Positions 1-7,700 of a stretch of DNA of 64,000 nt are shown here, one piece after another (within the stretch, counting starts at the first letter, position 1; each line of letters starts with the position of its first letter). The DNA comes from Chitinophaga agri (GTDB lineage Bacteria; Bacteroidota; Bacteroidia; Chitinophagales; Chitinophagaceae). Under the pieces are notes generated by a model. The model was not told where the DNA came from, did no database searches, and saw only the letters and a program-made list of their open reading frames with translations. Location of the stretch: NCBI RefSeq assembly GCF_010093065.1, contig NZ_CP048113.1, positions 2,604,001 to 2,668,000 on the forward strand, read 5' to 3'. Both the position numbers and the translations under genes were made by a program.

Positions 1-925
1 TACACGGAAAATACATAAGTTTCCAGCCATTCTTAGTTGGTCTGCCTAATGGTCGAAAAGTATAACCCAGAAAGTCAAATCTTACACTTCGATGTGCTTC
101 AGTATGTATATGATTTTTGCAGTAAACTATACGCGTCTTTTCCTCATTCAGCATCAACCGACAATCTATCATCCTCCTGGTAATTGCACCTTTGATGAAA
201 TTTGCCTGTTTTTCTGTCGTACAGTGTATAATTGCATCGTCACAATACCGTTCAAAAGGCATGTTTGAGTGATTCTTTTCCATCCATTTATCAAATACAA
301 AGTGAAGGAAGATGTTAGCTAGTAGCGGGCTTATTACTCCTCCCTGAGGAGTGCCCTTTTCCCCACGTCTAACTTCTCCGTTACACATAATTCCAGCCTT
401 AAGCCATCGCTTAATATACATTAGAATCCATTTCTCTTTTGTATACCACTCGATTGCCTTCAACAACAGTTCGTGATCTATACTATCAAAAAACGCTCGA
501 ATATCAATATCAACCACCCAACTATAATAACCACACCGTGCAGTGGCTTTCTCCAAGGCCTGATGTGCATTCTTACCGGGACGATATCCATAACTATCCT
601 CATGGAAGCTGCCTTCCACGATAGGTTCAAGATAATTTTTCACAACCTGTTGAGCTATGCGATCTGATATTGTAGGTATGCCAAGAATACGCACACCGCC
701 AGATTTCTTTGGAATTTCAACGCTTTTCACAACTGGCGGGTAATAACATCCAGATGTCATTCTGTTCCAAATCCGGTATAGATTCTTTGACGCATCAATC
801 GAAAAATCTTCTATACTTTCTCCGTCGATTCCACCACTTGCATTATTTTCCTTTACTTTCTTGTAAGCATCCAGTACCATTTTCTTGGTCACCGGATGTT
901 GCTTTGTTTCATAATAATCAATCAT
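1..925 (-). CDS. ltrA: Group II intron reverse transcriptase/maturase, partial
   Basis: The frame starts with ATG at 925 (MIDYYETKQHP) and stays open for about 308 codons to the window edge. It carries the reverse-transcriptase blocks in order: GGIDG-like region, PKKSGGVRILGIPTISDR (RT1-2), EDSYGYRPGKNAHQAL, DIRAFFDSIDHELL (first catalytic Asp), GTPQGGVISPLLANIFLH, and the active-site box RYCDDAI (YxDD with Cys as the variable residue), then FLGYTFRP. The thumb/X domain and any endonuclease domain lie beyond the edge. The protein acts as maturase and reverse transcriptase for the surrounding intron. An in-frame stop about 60 bases upstream of the ATG limits the start. Identity is secure; activity cannot be judged from the partial gene. 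Confidence 0.92.
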   Translation of the reverse strand, partial: MIDYYETKQHPVTKKMVLDAYKKVKENNASGGIDGESIEDFSIDASKNLYRIWNRMTSGCYYPPVVKSVEIPKKSGGVRILGIPTISDRIAQQVVKNYLEPIVEGSFHEDSYGYRPGKNAHQALEKATARCGYYSWVVDIDIRAFFDSIDHELLLKAIEWYTKEKWILMYIKRWLKAGIMCNGEVRRGEKGTPQGGVISPLLANIFLHFVFDKWMEKNHSNMPFERYCDDAIIHCTTEKQANFIKGAITRRMIDCRLMLNEEKTRIVYCKNHIHTEAHRSVRFDFLGYTFRPLGRPTKNGWKLMYFPC

Positions 926-1446
926 CCATTTTACTGTTGTTGGTTTTATAAAACTAATCTGGCTAAGCCCTTCCCTCCACAGCCATTACAGCAGCTTCAA
1001 TAGTACTACGACTTAGTCCGCCTCTGTACAGGATATTGGTATTTAACCTTGCGGTGTCTCCGCTTGAATTGTTCCCTTTGCACTCCTGTACAAATTCCCT
1101 TGTTCCATTAAATCGCCTGATTTAGTGTCCTGCTACCTATGTACCGCCTGTCATCTAGCCAACACCAGGTTACTGTCGCTAAACTTAATTTGTAGGTAAG
1201 AAACTGTTACCTGCTTTCGACAGAATAAGTGCGATATCGATACTTTACTATGGCAGTTCACTTTCGTTCAGCTCACTAAATCTTACCTGACAGATTAATT
1301 CTGCCTTTTCCCCTATCGCTCAACACCTTTTCCTTTCGTCCAAAGCATCATAGGGTGGTTTGTAAGGTATGCCTGTCATCCCTTACGGTGGGCCTGCCAC
1401 CATCAATCTAACAGCATGTAACTTTTCATGTTACTTCAAGGCACAC
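926..1446 (-). ncRNA. Group II intron 5' ribozyme domains
   Basis: This 521-base stretch between the 5' splice site and the maturase start has no good reading frame and should hold domains I-III of the ribozyme. It begins GTGTGCC and contains GAAA-type loops (for example GAACGAAAGTGAAC in the minus reading) expected of domain I tertiary contacts. I did not fold it or place the EBS loops. Confidence 0.75.
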
Positions 1447-2160
1447 TGTCTCATCAGCCTGCAAATAGTCAGCGTTGAGTACTTCTGTTACCAGCGCTCT
1501 GTAAATAGGAGTAATTAACGCAGCTGTCTTAGCAAAACCATCACTCAGCGTTGAGTATGGTAGCTTTATACCATCTCTTTCCAGACGTTGTTGCTGGCGA
1601 TGCACGGGGAGATGATCGCAGATCTTCTCAACAACCAGTTGAGCCAGTAAGCCTGGCCCCATCATCGATTTTGCAACTGGTAATGTTGGCAAAGGTCCAA
1701 CAATAATTTTTGACGACGTCTCATCCGCAGATGGGAGAAGGTACTTGTTACGGATGTAACGGACTACATAAATTTCAGCGGGTTTGTATTCCAGCACTTC
1801 AGTTTCAGTGGTGCCAATATGTTTACTACCAGCTGGTATATGGTCCGGATCTATAATTACATCTTCTCTTCGTAAGTGAGATGGTATGGTATGACGGCTA
1901 TCTCTCCCTTGAGTCGCATCTTGTTTTACAACTTTCACATAAGTCACCTTCTTTGCTTCTAACACGTTGCAAACAGCAGCAGATTGTTCTGTTGGAATAT
2001 CGAGTGCCAGTTGATTCTTATCTGCGGGAATAAATCGCTCCTGGCGAACTCCGAAAATCATCTTCTTGAGCTGATTCAATTCATGCTGCAGCTGCTCAAC
2101 CTTGTTGATGGCAGACTCATAGAGCTGTTTGTAATCATTATCTTCTGCTGACGTACTCAT
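1447..2160 (-). pseudogene. tnpC: IS66 transposase (TnpC), 5' exon split by intron
   Basis: This is the first 238 codons of the IS66 DDE transposase, matching the intact 496-residue copy (11311-12801) with few changes. It ends exactly at the codon boundary after Ala-Asp-Glu-Thr, the motif that carries the first catalytic Asp. The open frame continues six codons into the intron (VCLEVT) before a stop. The N-terminal region has the usual IS66 coiled coil and the basic zinc-finger-like segment. If the intron splices, the full gene could be restored; as DNA it is interrupted. The 3' exon lies outside the window. Confidence 0.9.
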
Positions 2161-2209
2161 TGCAATTGCAATGTTATCACATGTAAATCAATTATTTGTT
2201 AGCGCGATG

Positions 2210-2566
2210 TTAATGATCGGCAGATTGTCGAAAATACCGCCTGCGGTACTGGACTTTATCCATCTGAATGCCTTGCAGAATAAGCATCAATTGTGTAGAA
2301 GTAAGCGAGGATTGTACGCCACCTGGTTTGGGAATCTCAAATGTTCCCTTCTCAAGCCGCTTGTAATAAATCGCAAATCCATCTTGCTGCCATTGAAGTA
2401 GCTTGATATGTGTAGCTCTGCGGTTAAAGAAAATATAGACATCTCCGGTTAAAGGATCCAGATGCATCTGTTGATTGACAATAGCCGCCAGTTTGTAAAA
2501 GCTATTACTTATCATGATTGGCCGAGTATACAGAAAATACCTGCATGAGGACGAGAGTGCCAGCAT
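2210..2566 (-). CDS. tnpB: IS66 accessory protein TnpB (Orf2)
   Basis: A 118-residue IS66 Orf2-like protein, typical of the family in the segment DPLTGDVYIFFNRR and the following KLLQWQQDGFAIYYKRLEKG. It is required with TnpA and TnpC for IS66 transposition in studied members. Its ATG follows the tnpA stop directly (TAA ATG), so the two are translationally linked. It differs from copy 2 at only a few residues. Confidence 0.9.
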   Translation of the reverse strand: MLALSSSCRYFLYTRPIMISNSFYKLAAIVNQQMHLDPLTGDVYIFFNRRATHIKLLQWQQDGFAIYYKRLEKGTFEIPKPGGVQSSLTSTQLMLILQGIQMDKVQYRRRYFRQSADH

Positions 2567-2923
2567 TTATTTACTGTTTAGTAGCTCTTTTAGCATGTCT
2601 GTATTGACCGCCGAATGAAAAATTATCCTGTTACCTGATAAAGATACCACCTCCGCGAATGGAAGTGCAATATCTGGTATACTCGCCTTAGAAGGTGTCA
2701 GCTGAATGAAATGTTTTCGTCTGGGAACTTTTGCAGGAGTGGCAAACTGCTTCCTCCAGTTCTTGAGCATGGAGACCGTGATTCCATGATTATCACAAAA
2801 CACTTGCATCTTTACGTTTGACTGGCTCCATTGCATCGCGATATTCTTCTTCTCCGATATTGTAAATGAACGTATCGTGGAATTATTGGATGGTTGCATA
2901 CAGCGCATATTTAAACAACGCAA
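2567..2923 (-). CDS. tnpA: IS66 accessory protein TnpA (Orf1), helix-turn-helix
   Basis: A roughly 110-residue IS66 Orf1 protein with a helix-turn-helix (NVKMQVFCDNHGITVSML followed by KNWRKQF). The frame opens with a TTG at 2923; ATG codons at 2908 and 2899 are likelier starts, the latter giving MQPSNNSTIRSF. It is nearly identical to the protein of copy 2. It is the first gene of the tnpABC operon. Confidence 0.88.
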   Translation of the reverse strand: MRCLNMRCMQPSNNSTIRSFTISEKKNIAMQWSQSNVKMQVFCDNHGITVSMLKNWRKQFATPAKVPRRKHFIQLTPSKASIPDIALPFAEVVSLSGNRIIFHSAVNTDMLKELLNSK

Positions 2924-2952
2924 ACATAAACCCTCAGACTTACATGCCGAAG

Positions 2953-2974
2953 ATGCTGTCTACCGGAACCTTAC
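2953..2974. repeat. IS66 copy 1 terminal inverted repeat
   Basis: Twenty-two bases identical in reverse complement to the left end of IS66 copy 2 (10497-10518). This fixes the boundary between IS66 and istA at 2974/2975. The adjacent 8 bases (2975-2982, AAAACAGT) should be the target duplication, whose partner lies off the window. Confidence 0.88.
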
Positions 2975-3213
2975 AAAACAGTATCTATATCGAGCAGAAC
3001 TACAAAGCCTGCTTTGGAATGTTGATGCTGCAGAAGAAATATGGTTCAGACAGGTTAGAGGCTGCCTGCAATAGAGCATTGACTGGCACTCGCGTAAACT
3101 ATACGCTCATTAAAAACATCCTTGAGAGAGGAATGGATAAATCGGTTCCTGCTTCAGAAGTATCATCTATACCTCTGCATGATAATATAAGAGGTAAAGA
3201 CCACTATCAATAA
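2975..3213 (+). pseudogene. istA: IS21 transposase IstA, C-terminal remnant
   Basis: The frame after the IS66 end encodes the conserved IstA C-terminus: ACFGMLMLQKKYGSDRLEAA, then CNRALTG and a final LERGMDK region. The DDE catalytic core lies upstream and is separated by the IS66 insertion. An open frame runs in from the IS66 tail at 2866, but codons before 2975 belong to IS66 in antisense. istB starts 20 bases downstream. The gene is inactivated in this locus. Confidence 0.85.
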
Positions 3214-3233
3214 TCAGTAAATAATAAACAAAA

Positions 3234-3974
3234 ATGAACACGGCACAAACACTCCAACAAATGCAATCACTTCGCCTACAGGGCATGTTCCAGGCGTATC
3301 AGACTCAATTAGACCTACCCATGAATCAACAACTTGAAGGTCATGACATGATTGCCCATCTGGTACAATCAGAAGAGCAAAATCGTCTTAATGAGAAGAC
3401 CGCATATTACCTGAAACTGGCCAAGCTGCGTCTGCCAGCAACCATTGAACAAATAGATTGTAGTCCCAGACGCAATTTAAGCAAACAGCAGCTCGCACTA
3501 CTAAGTGAGGGCCGCTATTTACAGCAGGGAGAGAATGTACTGATTACAGGCGCAACTGGTTGCGGAAAAAGCCACCTGGCATGTGCCTTAGGGCATCAGG
3601 CATGCCTTCAGGGTTATAAAACAACTTACTTGAACATGAACCGTCTTATTGAGAAGGTCACCTTATCTAAACTTGACGGATCCTACATTAAACTGCTCAA
3701 TCACCTGGAACGACAAACCTTGATCGTGCTGGACGACTTTGGCTTAACGCCAATGACACAGGAAATCCGGCTTACATTGCTCCAACTACTTGAAGATCGC
3801 TATGGTAAGAAAAGCATCATCGTCACATCACAACTACCGGTCTCTAAATGGCATGAGTACATTAACGATCCAACGTTAGCTGATGCAATCCTTGACAGAA
3901 TGACAGCAAATGCACATCGTATTGAACTAAAGGGAGACTCTATGAGGAGAAAAAAGGCATCTGAGAATCAGTAA
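3234..3974 (+). CDS. istB: IS21 transposition helper ATPase IstB
   Basis: A 246-residue AAA+ ATPase of the DnaA/DnaC-like IstB family, full family length. Walker A is GATGCGKS (residues 106-113) and Walker B is LIVLDDFG (about 163-170). Residues 1-70 form the helical N-terminal IstB domain. IstB selects target DNA and activates IstA. It looks intact, but its partner istA is split, so it would work only with another IstA in the cell. Confidence 0.95.
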   Translation: MNTAQTLQQMQSLRLQGMFQAYQTQLDLPMNQQLEGHDMIAHLVQSEEQNRLNEKTAYYLKLAKLRLPATIEQIDCSPRRNLSKQQLALLSEGRYLQQGENVLITGATGCGKSHLACALGHQACLQGYKTTYLNMNRLIEKVTLSKLDGSYIKLLNHLERQTLIVLDDFGLTPMTQEIRLTLLQLLEDRYGKKSIIVTSQLPVSKWHEYINDPTLADAILDRMTANAHRIELKGDSMRRKKASENQ

Positions 3975-4028
3975 CACATCGTATTTTTACACAGCCTCAA
4001 GCTCTTACTTTTATTGCCTGCTTCGCAG

Positions 4029-4061
4029 GTGGGTCAACATCCCAGAATAGTGGGTCAACAT
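4029..4061. repeat. IS21 right-end tandem terminal words
   Basis: The 12-base word GTGGGTCAACAT occurs at 4029-4040 and again at 4050-4061, 21 bases apart. Multiple repeats at the ends are characteristic binding sites of IstA in the IS21 family. Confidence 0.7.
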
Positions 4062-4203
4062 GACCAGAATTTACAACAAGCAGCATGACAAGCAGAAATT
4101 GTCGAAACTCACAACAGATTCCCGTCTTAAATGCTCAATCGGGAAATTACAGACATTACTCTCAGCAGCCGAAAATCGGGCGCGTTTTAAATGGCAGATC
4201 TAA
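4060..4203 (+). pseudogene. 3' remnant of an unknown gene, related to 10426-12906
   Basis: Directly after the IS21 end a frame reads through DKQKLSKLTTDSRLKCS and GKLQTLLSAAEN to KWQI-stop at 4203. A diverged version (DKQKFSYFTTDSRPKWS, GKLQALRLATEN, KWQA-stop) lies around IS66 copy 2. Conservation of frame and stop shows that both are 3' ends of one gene family, probably a mobile-element gene. I do not recognise the product. Similarity continues about 30 bases past the stop (TGTAAAC.TGTCA..CTGACA) and then ends. Confidence 0.5.
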
Positions 4204-4390
4204 AAATGTAAACTTGTCAGTCCTGACAGGAGTACAGGAAAAATATCTGAAAATTTCTTCTCCCCCCTTTTCCCCTCTTATTACCTCTTTCTTTCTGCTC
4301 TCCCTGGAAACAGTTCATTTAAGACCACAACACTGTGCCACGGCACGCACATTGATCATCGTAAACCTATAACCCAAAAGCCACAACGAT

Positions 4391-4726
4391 ATGAAAATAG
4401 GATCTTACCTAAATAGAACAAAGGACAAAAGAATCTACTTTTATGATTATGGGCGGAAACCTGGACAACGACCAGGACTAGGAGTATTTACTTATGCCAA
4501 ACCTAAGACCCAAACTGAAAAGAATCATAACAAGCAGGTATTAGATTTAATAGAGGTTAAGAAGAGCCAGACAATAATAGAGCAGCAGTCAATTGGCACT
4601 GCCTATATTCCCCAACATAAATTCAAGGCAAACTTTCTCGATTATTACGAAGAATACATTGAACAACATAAGGTCGATGGTAATCGAGCACTGCAAAATA
4701 GCTTTAAACCTCTAAAAAATGTATAG
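4391..4726 (+). pseudogene. Tyrosine recombinase, N-terminal arm-binding domain only
   Basis: A 111-residue product resembling the N-terminal arm DNA-binding domain of Bacteroidota tyrosine integrases: short beta strands, the typical AKPKTQTEKNHNKQVLDL helix, and the beginning of the core-binding (SAM-like) domain FLDYYEEYIEQHK. The frame ends at residue 111, before the catalytic domain with its R...HxxR...Y residues, and no matching downstream frame is seen. It is read as a truncated integrase left by a genomic island or conjugative transposon. It could instead be a free-standing arm-domain protein that acts as an inhibitor, which is less likely. Confidence 0.7.
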
Positions 4727-4853
4727 CCTAATAATTAGAGAAAAAATACTTTTATCAAGACTTACAAAGTAGCTAAACTCGTTATTATTATTTTAAGATA
4801 ATACTACGTATTAAGATGATAGGATGTATATTTTTAATGCCGCACGACATGTA

Positions 4854-5399
4854 CTAGTTAATACTTGATCTAGCACTTTTTTTGCTATAATTGGTGTCCG
4901 TTGTTTTGCTCTTAATCCTAATGCTATCAACTGCCTCTTTTAACGACAAATACTCGGTCTGCAATTGTATAGTTGTTCTTTCCGTTTTATACTGTCTTGT
5001 TCTAAGGCTATCAATCTGACTTGTTAACTGCTGAATGGCCTGATCAGGATGTGTTGATTTCTCCTTACCTATAAAAATGCTTGTTATAAAAAAAATTAGC
5101 CCTGCTAAACAGAAGAGAGCCTGCCAGTTAAATGCATCTTTGGTGGTGTGAATATACCAGTTTCCACTATAGCCGTCGACCCTTGCCTTATTAATTCCCT
5201 TCCCACCAGCAACTATACTTGCCACAAAGGAAATAAAGGACAAGCCAGCTAAAAAATAATACCAAAAATGAACCTCTCTTTTGTCAATTATAAAAACTGC
5301 AAAAGCCCCCAGCACTGTAATCATTGCCAACGCAGCACTTATTAGCTGCGAGCTAATTGTAATGCCGATATTTACGGCTTCTCTCTTATCTTCATTCAT
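4854..5399 (-). CDS. Membrane protein with C-terminal coiled coil, unknown function
   Basis: 181 residues. Three hydrophobic helices are visible (about 16-38, 44-65 and 92-111), followed by a hydrophilic tail (about 118-165) with heptad-like Leu/Ile spacing (IQQLTSQIDSLRTRQ, LQTEYLSLKEAVDSI) predicted to be a coiled coil. Its ATG overlaps the TAA of the upstream gene (TAATG), so the two are translationally coupled. I recognise no family. The layout of a membrane-anchored partner behind a soluble protein, in a stretch rich in defence genes, suggests an effector-type membrane protein, but this is only inference from context. The DNA is AT-rich compared with the core genes to the right. Confidence 0.7.
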   Translation of the reverse strand: MNEDKREAVNIGITISSQLISAALAMITVLGAFAVFIIDKREVHFWYYFLAGLSFISFVASIVAGGKGINKARVDGYSGNWYIHTTKDAFNWQALFCLAGLIFFITSIFIGKEKSTHPDQAIQQLTSQIDSLRTRQYKTERTTIQLQTEYLSLKEAVDSIRIKSKTTDTNYSKKSARSSIN

Positions 5400-5863
5400 T
5401 ATCCCCAGATTTCAATTCTTGTTGTACGAAGTTGTGTCCAGATACGATTTATAGCCTCCATAATTGCGTGACCGCTAATATCCTCCCCGAACTTCGTCAC
5501 CGTGTTAAGCAATATTGTATTAATGTCCGATTTGATATCATCTATAAATCCCCTGAACTCTTTATTTGGGTAAAGGTTATTTCTGGATGTTCCTAAAACT
5601 TCGAGTACTGGCCTGATGATAAGTTGATGAAAATTCACAAGCAAGAAATACCGGGCATCTGCTCTTAGATGCCTGGCATTAACTGACTTGTCTATCGCAT
5701 CAATCAACTCCTGTATTAAGCTTGCCTCTGTTATGCGCTCACCGCCAAGGGAAAACATTTCACTCCCCAAATACTTTCGATGATCGGTTAGGCTGTCAAT
5801 GCTTACAGACGAGCTATATGTCTCATATAATCCTTGATAAGCATTATTGAATTCTTTATTCAT
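5399..5863 (-). CDS. Soluble protein of unknown function, coupled to membrane protein
   Basis: 154 residues, no signal peptide or membrane segment. It appears mostly helical, with a hydrophobic central stretch (RYFLLVNFHQLIIRPVLEVL) and a C-terminus ending EIWG. It is the first gene of a two-gene minus-strand operon; its stop overlaps the start of the membrane protein by one base. No motif is recognised. It may be the sensor or regulatory half of a two-part system with the membrane protein. Divergent from the putAbiC-like gene at 6030. Confidence 0.65.
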   Translation of the reverse strand: MNKEFNNAYQGLYETYSSSVSIDSLTDHRKYLGSEMFSLGGERITEASLIQELIDAIDKSVNARHLRADARYFLLVNFHQLIIRPVLEVLGTSRNNLYPNKEFRGFIDDIKSDINTILLNTVTKFGEDISGHAIMEAINRIWTQLRTTRIEIWG

Positions 5864-6029
5864 AGTACAGTAACTAGTGTTATAGCTATGTAAATTAATG
5901 ATTTTTCCAACGCTTTATCACCACCGACTCAAATGATTTTATTTAACGAACACATGCAATCGTTTAAATTAAAAATGTATATTGTGATATTGGCCTCCAA
6001 AGAACTATCAATTCCCATATATCAAACCA

Positions 6030-6572
6030 ATGACTACTTACATAATTTTAAGCTCTCTTTTAACCATTTTACTATTAATTATCTGCGGCTATTTACTCTA
6101 TCGGCAAAAAGAGGTAGAGAGTAGTATAAACACAAGCGTAACAACCAGAAATACTTCAAATCTTCATACAAACCCTATTAACTGGAAGGTGCGTCTCCTT
6201 ATTATTATTGCAATAATTCTTGTAATAGGCTCGTTTTTCGCCCCCATTATATTTACCCGATCTGCTGCCAGCACAGATCTTATCTTTTTGCAAACTGGTC
6301 AAATTGGTGATACTATTGGAGGTTTAATGAACCCATTTATCACCATAGCCGGTGTAATTGTAACGGGGCTCGCGTTCTACATTCAGTACAAAGCCAATCT
6401 TCAGCAAAGAGAACTCTTTATGCTGGAGCTGGCAGAAAACAAAGATCAGTTGCAGAAGCAGATTGAGAATCAAAACAACCAAAATAAGATTCAACAGTTT
6501 GAATCACAATTTTACGAGATGCTAAAACTGCATAGAGAAAACGTAACTGAAATGAAGATTGAAGGCCGATAA
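6030..6572 (+). pseudogene. putAbiC-like phage abortive-infection membrane protein, truncated
   Basis: 180 residues: a first membrane helix (3-22), a second (about 52-74), then the segment TGQIGDTIGGLMNPF leading into a third helix (ITIAGVIVTGLAFYI), a coiled coil, and QFESQFYEMLKLHRENV. This order is that of putative phage abortive-infection proteins (putAbiC, PF16872), whose N-terminal half is membrane-anchored. Family members are usually about twice this length; here the frame stops right after MKIEGR. The other frame continues as NPVVPTIGRKV, which may be a scar of the usual GRKVF motif. I read it as a truncated or frameshifted gene; a short functional form cannot be excluded. Confidence 0.6.
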
Positions 6573-6603
6573 TCCTGTAGTACCAACAATAGGTAGGAAG
6601 GTA

Positions 6604-6963
6604 ATGATATTCGAGGGAGACAGTATTGATTATTATGGAATCTTAGTTTATCAGTCTGATACTATAGATCAAAAGATCACCACTGTTCGGAATCATTTGA
6701 AAAATAATGGCTTTAAAAACACAGAAATCTTTCTTTCGACGGAAAGTAAATATTATCTGATTGTTTATGGTTTTGCTTGCCTTGGTAATAAGACTAAGAG
6801 GGTAACGCAGCGAATAAAGAAATTGATGAATAAGGAAGAACTGCCGATTAAACCCATCGATTTGACAACCATATCCCAAGAAGGATTTGTTGTTCATCCA
6901 CCTACCTCCAATTCAATATTCCAATATTTTAAACCGCGAATACTAGTTGCCGAAAAATCCTAG
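6604..6963 (+). CDS. Hypothetical protein of unknown function
   Basis: 120 residues from ATG 6604, preceded by AGGAAGG at good spacing, which favours this start over a TTG at 6559. The product starts MIFEGDSIDYYGILVYQ and has a mixed alpha/beta pattern (TESKYYLIVYGFACLG). No family is recognised. It lies where the second half of the putAbiC-like gene would be, so it may be an unrelated gene brought in by the same rearrangement, or a fragment. Confidence 0.45.
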   Translation: MIFEGDSIDYYGILVYQSDTIDQKITTVRNHLKNNGFKNTEIFLSTESKYYLIVYGFACLGNKTKRVTQRIKKLMNKEELPIKPIDLTTISQEGFVVHPPTSNSIFQYFKPRILVAEKS

Positions 6964-7021
6964 TATCACAATAATCGAGGTCAAAGGCGTAATTTTTCGC
7001 ACACCGGAAAAATGTAAACTG

Positions 7022-7160
7022 TTAATAACCAGAACCAGTTGGTTCAATAACACTCCGCCACTGGGCACGAAAAATAGGGAATCCGCTCTAGTAGCGGATT
7101 CCCTATTTTATGTAATTTCCCTCTATTTTTTATTAATTGATTGTCAATCCATAACAGGTT
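7022..7160. repeat. Imperfect direct repeat, left member
   Basis: The first 48 bases match 10281-10328 at 37 positions, including ACTGGGCACG and TTGGTTC at the same spacing. Both copies are followed by a hairpin of different sequence and then by a second matching word (TTGTCAAT....ACAGGTT, 16 of 20). The words GGTTC and CTCCGCYACTGG recall the 3' part of a tRNA, but no T-stem pairs. The pair brackets the helicase-nuclease gene. Confidence 0.6.
7072..7108 (+). terminator. Strong hairpin in left repeat
   Basis: A perfect 16-bp stem (AAATAGGGAATCCGCT, 5-base loop, complement) ending in CTATTTTATG. It can act as a bidirectional terminator because the arms start and end in A/T runs. Confidence 0.7.
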
Positions 7161-7700
7161 CGATTATCGTTCATCTCTTGTAGCAGAGATTCAGCCCCAT
7201 TTCCTGTCTTATTTTCTATTTCTCAATACTAAACATAATAGACTTGAAAAACCGGTTTTTTCCCCATAGAAGTTTGTTTTTCCATTAAAGCGAAATACTT
7301 AAATTCGTAATCGCTAAGTTTCCATCTTTGCTCTGTTGTCTTATTTTGATTTTAAATAACTAATCACGGCGTTTTTATATCAACTTTCATATTCCCGAAT
7401 AAAACTTTATAACTAACTATCAACCTGAACCTTTAAAGAGGCTATTTTCTAGATCATTTACAAATGAACACAACAATTATTTATTGAAAGTAGCAGTTCA
7501 AAGAAAAATGGGGCTATCATAAAAGAAATTACAACTAGCTCACCTAACTTAAATTCGTCCAATATACATAAAGACTTCGGGGAGCTATAAGATCAACTAT
7601 TAACTGTTGATCTAACAGTTCCGTCTGAAGTGGATATATAGATTATAAGCATATAAAATTTCGTAGAAATCGAAAAACTAAACCCCTTAAAAATAGATGT

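Larger units (their letters stand above)
1..1446 (-). mobile_element. Group II intron (5' part, runs off the left edge)
   Basis: Read on the minus strand, the IS66 transposase reading frame stops matching the intact copy exactly after a GAT GAG ACA sequence, and the next bases are GTGTGCC, the canonical 5' end (GUGYG) of group II introns. About 520 bases further inside, a reverse-transcriptase/maturase frame begins, the expected spacing for an ORF in domain IV. The 3' half of the ORF, domains V-VI and the 3' splice site lie outside the window. The element is a retroelement that splices at RNA level and moves by target-primed reverse transcription. The 5' boundary is seen directly by comparison with the second IS66 copy at 11311-12801. 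Confidence 0.9.
1447..2974 (-). mobile_element. IS66-family element, copy 1 (interrupted by group II intron)
   Basis: Three ORFs in IS66 order (tnpA, tnpB, tnpC) on the minus strand are nearly identical to the intact copy at 10497-12846. The outer end at 2974 is the same terminal sequence as the left end of copy 2 (5'-GTAAGGTTCCGG). The other end lies left of the window, beyond the intron. The element is inserted within istA of an IS21 element. Confidence 0.92.
2975..4060 (+). mobile_element. IS21-family element, right part
   Basis: The 3' end of istA, a complete istB and a right end with repeated terminal words (GTGGGTCAACAT) identify an IS21-family element. Its left part is displaced beyond the IS66 and intron insertions. 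The end is placed at 4060 because the second word ends there in ...GGGTCAACA, giving the TGTTGACCC...-type terminus usual for the family. The exact last base is inferred. Confidence 0.8.
6964..7700. other. Gene-free AT-rich stretch before helicase-nuclease
   Basis: No convincing reading frame. It contains the left member of an imperfect repeat (7022-7160) with a strong hairpin (7072-7108), then about 500 very AT-rich bases that must hold the promoter of the helicase-nuclease gene. No clear consensus promoter could be placed. Confidence 0.6.

Noticed and set aside
4085..4372. Plus-strand ORF of 95 codons
   Set aside because: It is in a different frame from the conserved remnant peptide at 4060-4203 and has low-complexity composition.
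7040..7070. Possible tRNA gene 3' end in the repeats
   Set aside because: GGTTC and CCGCTACTGG look tRNA-like, but no T-stem pairs and no anticodon arm is present upstream, so only a resemblance is reported.
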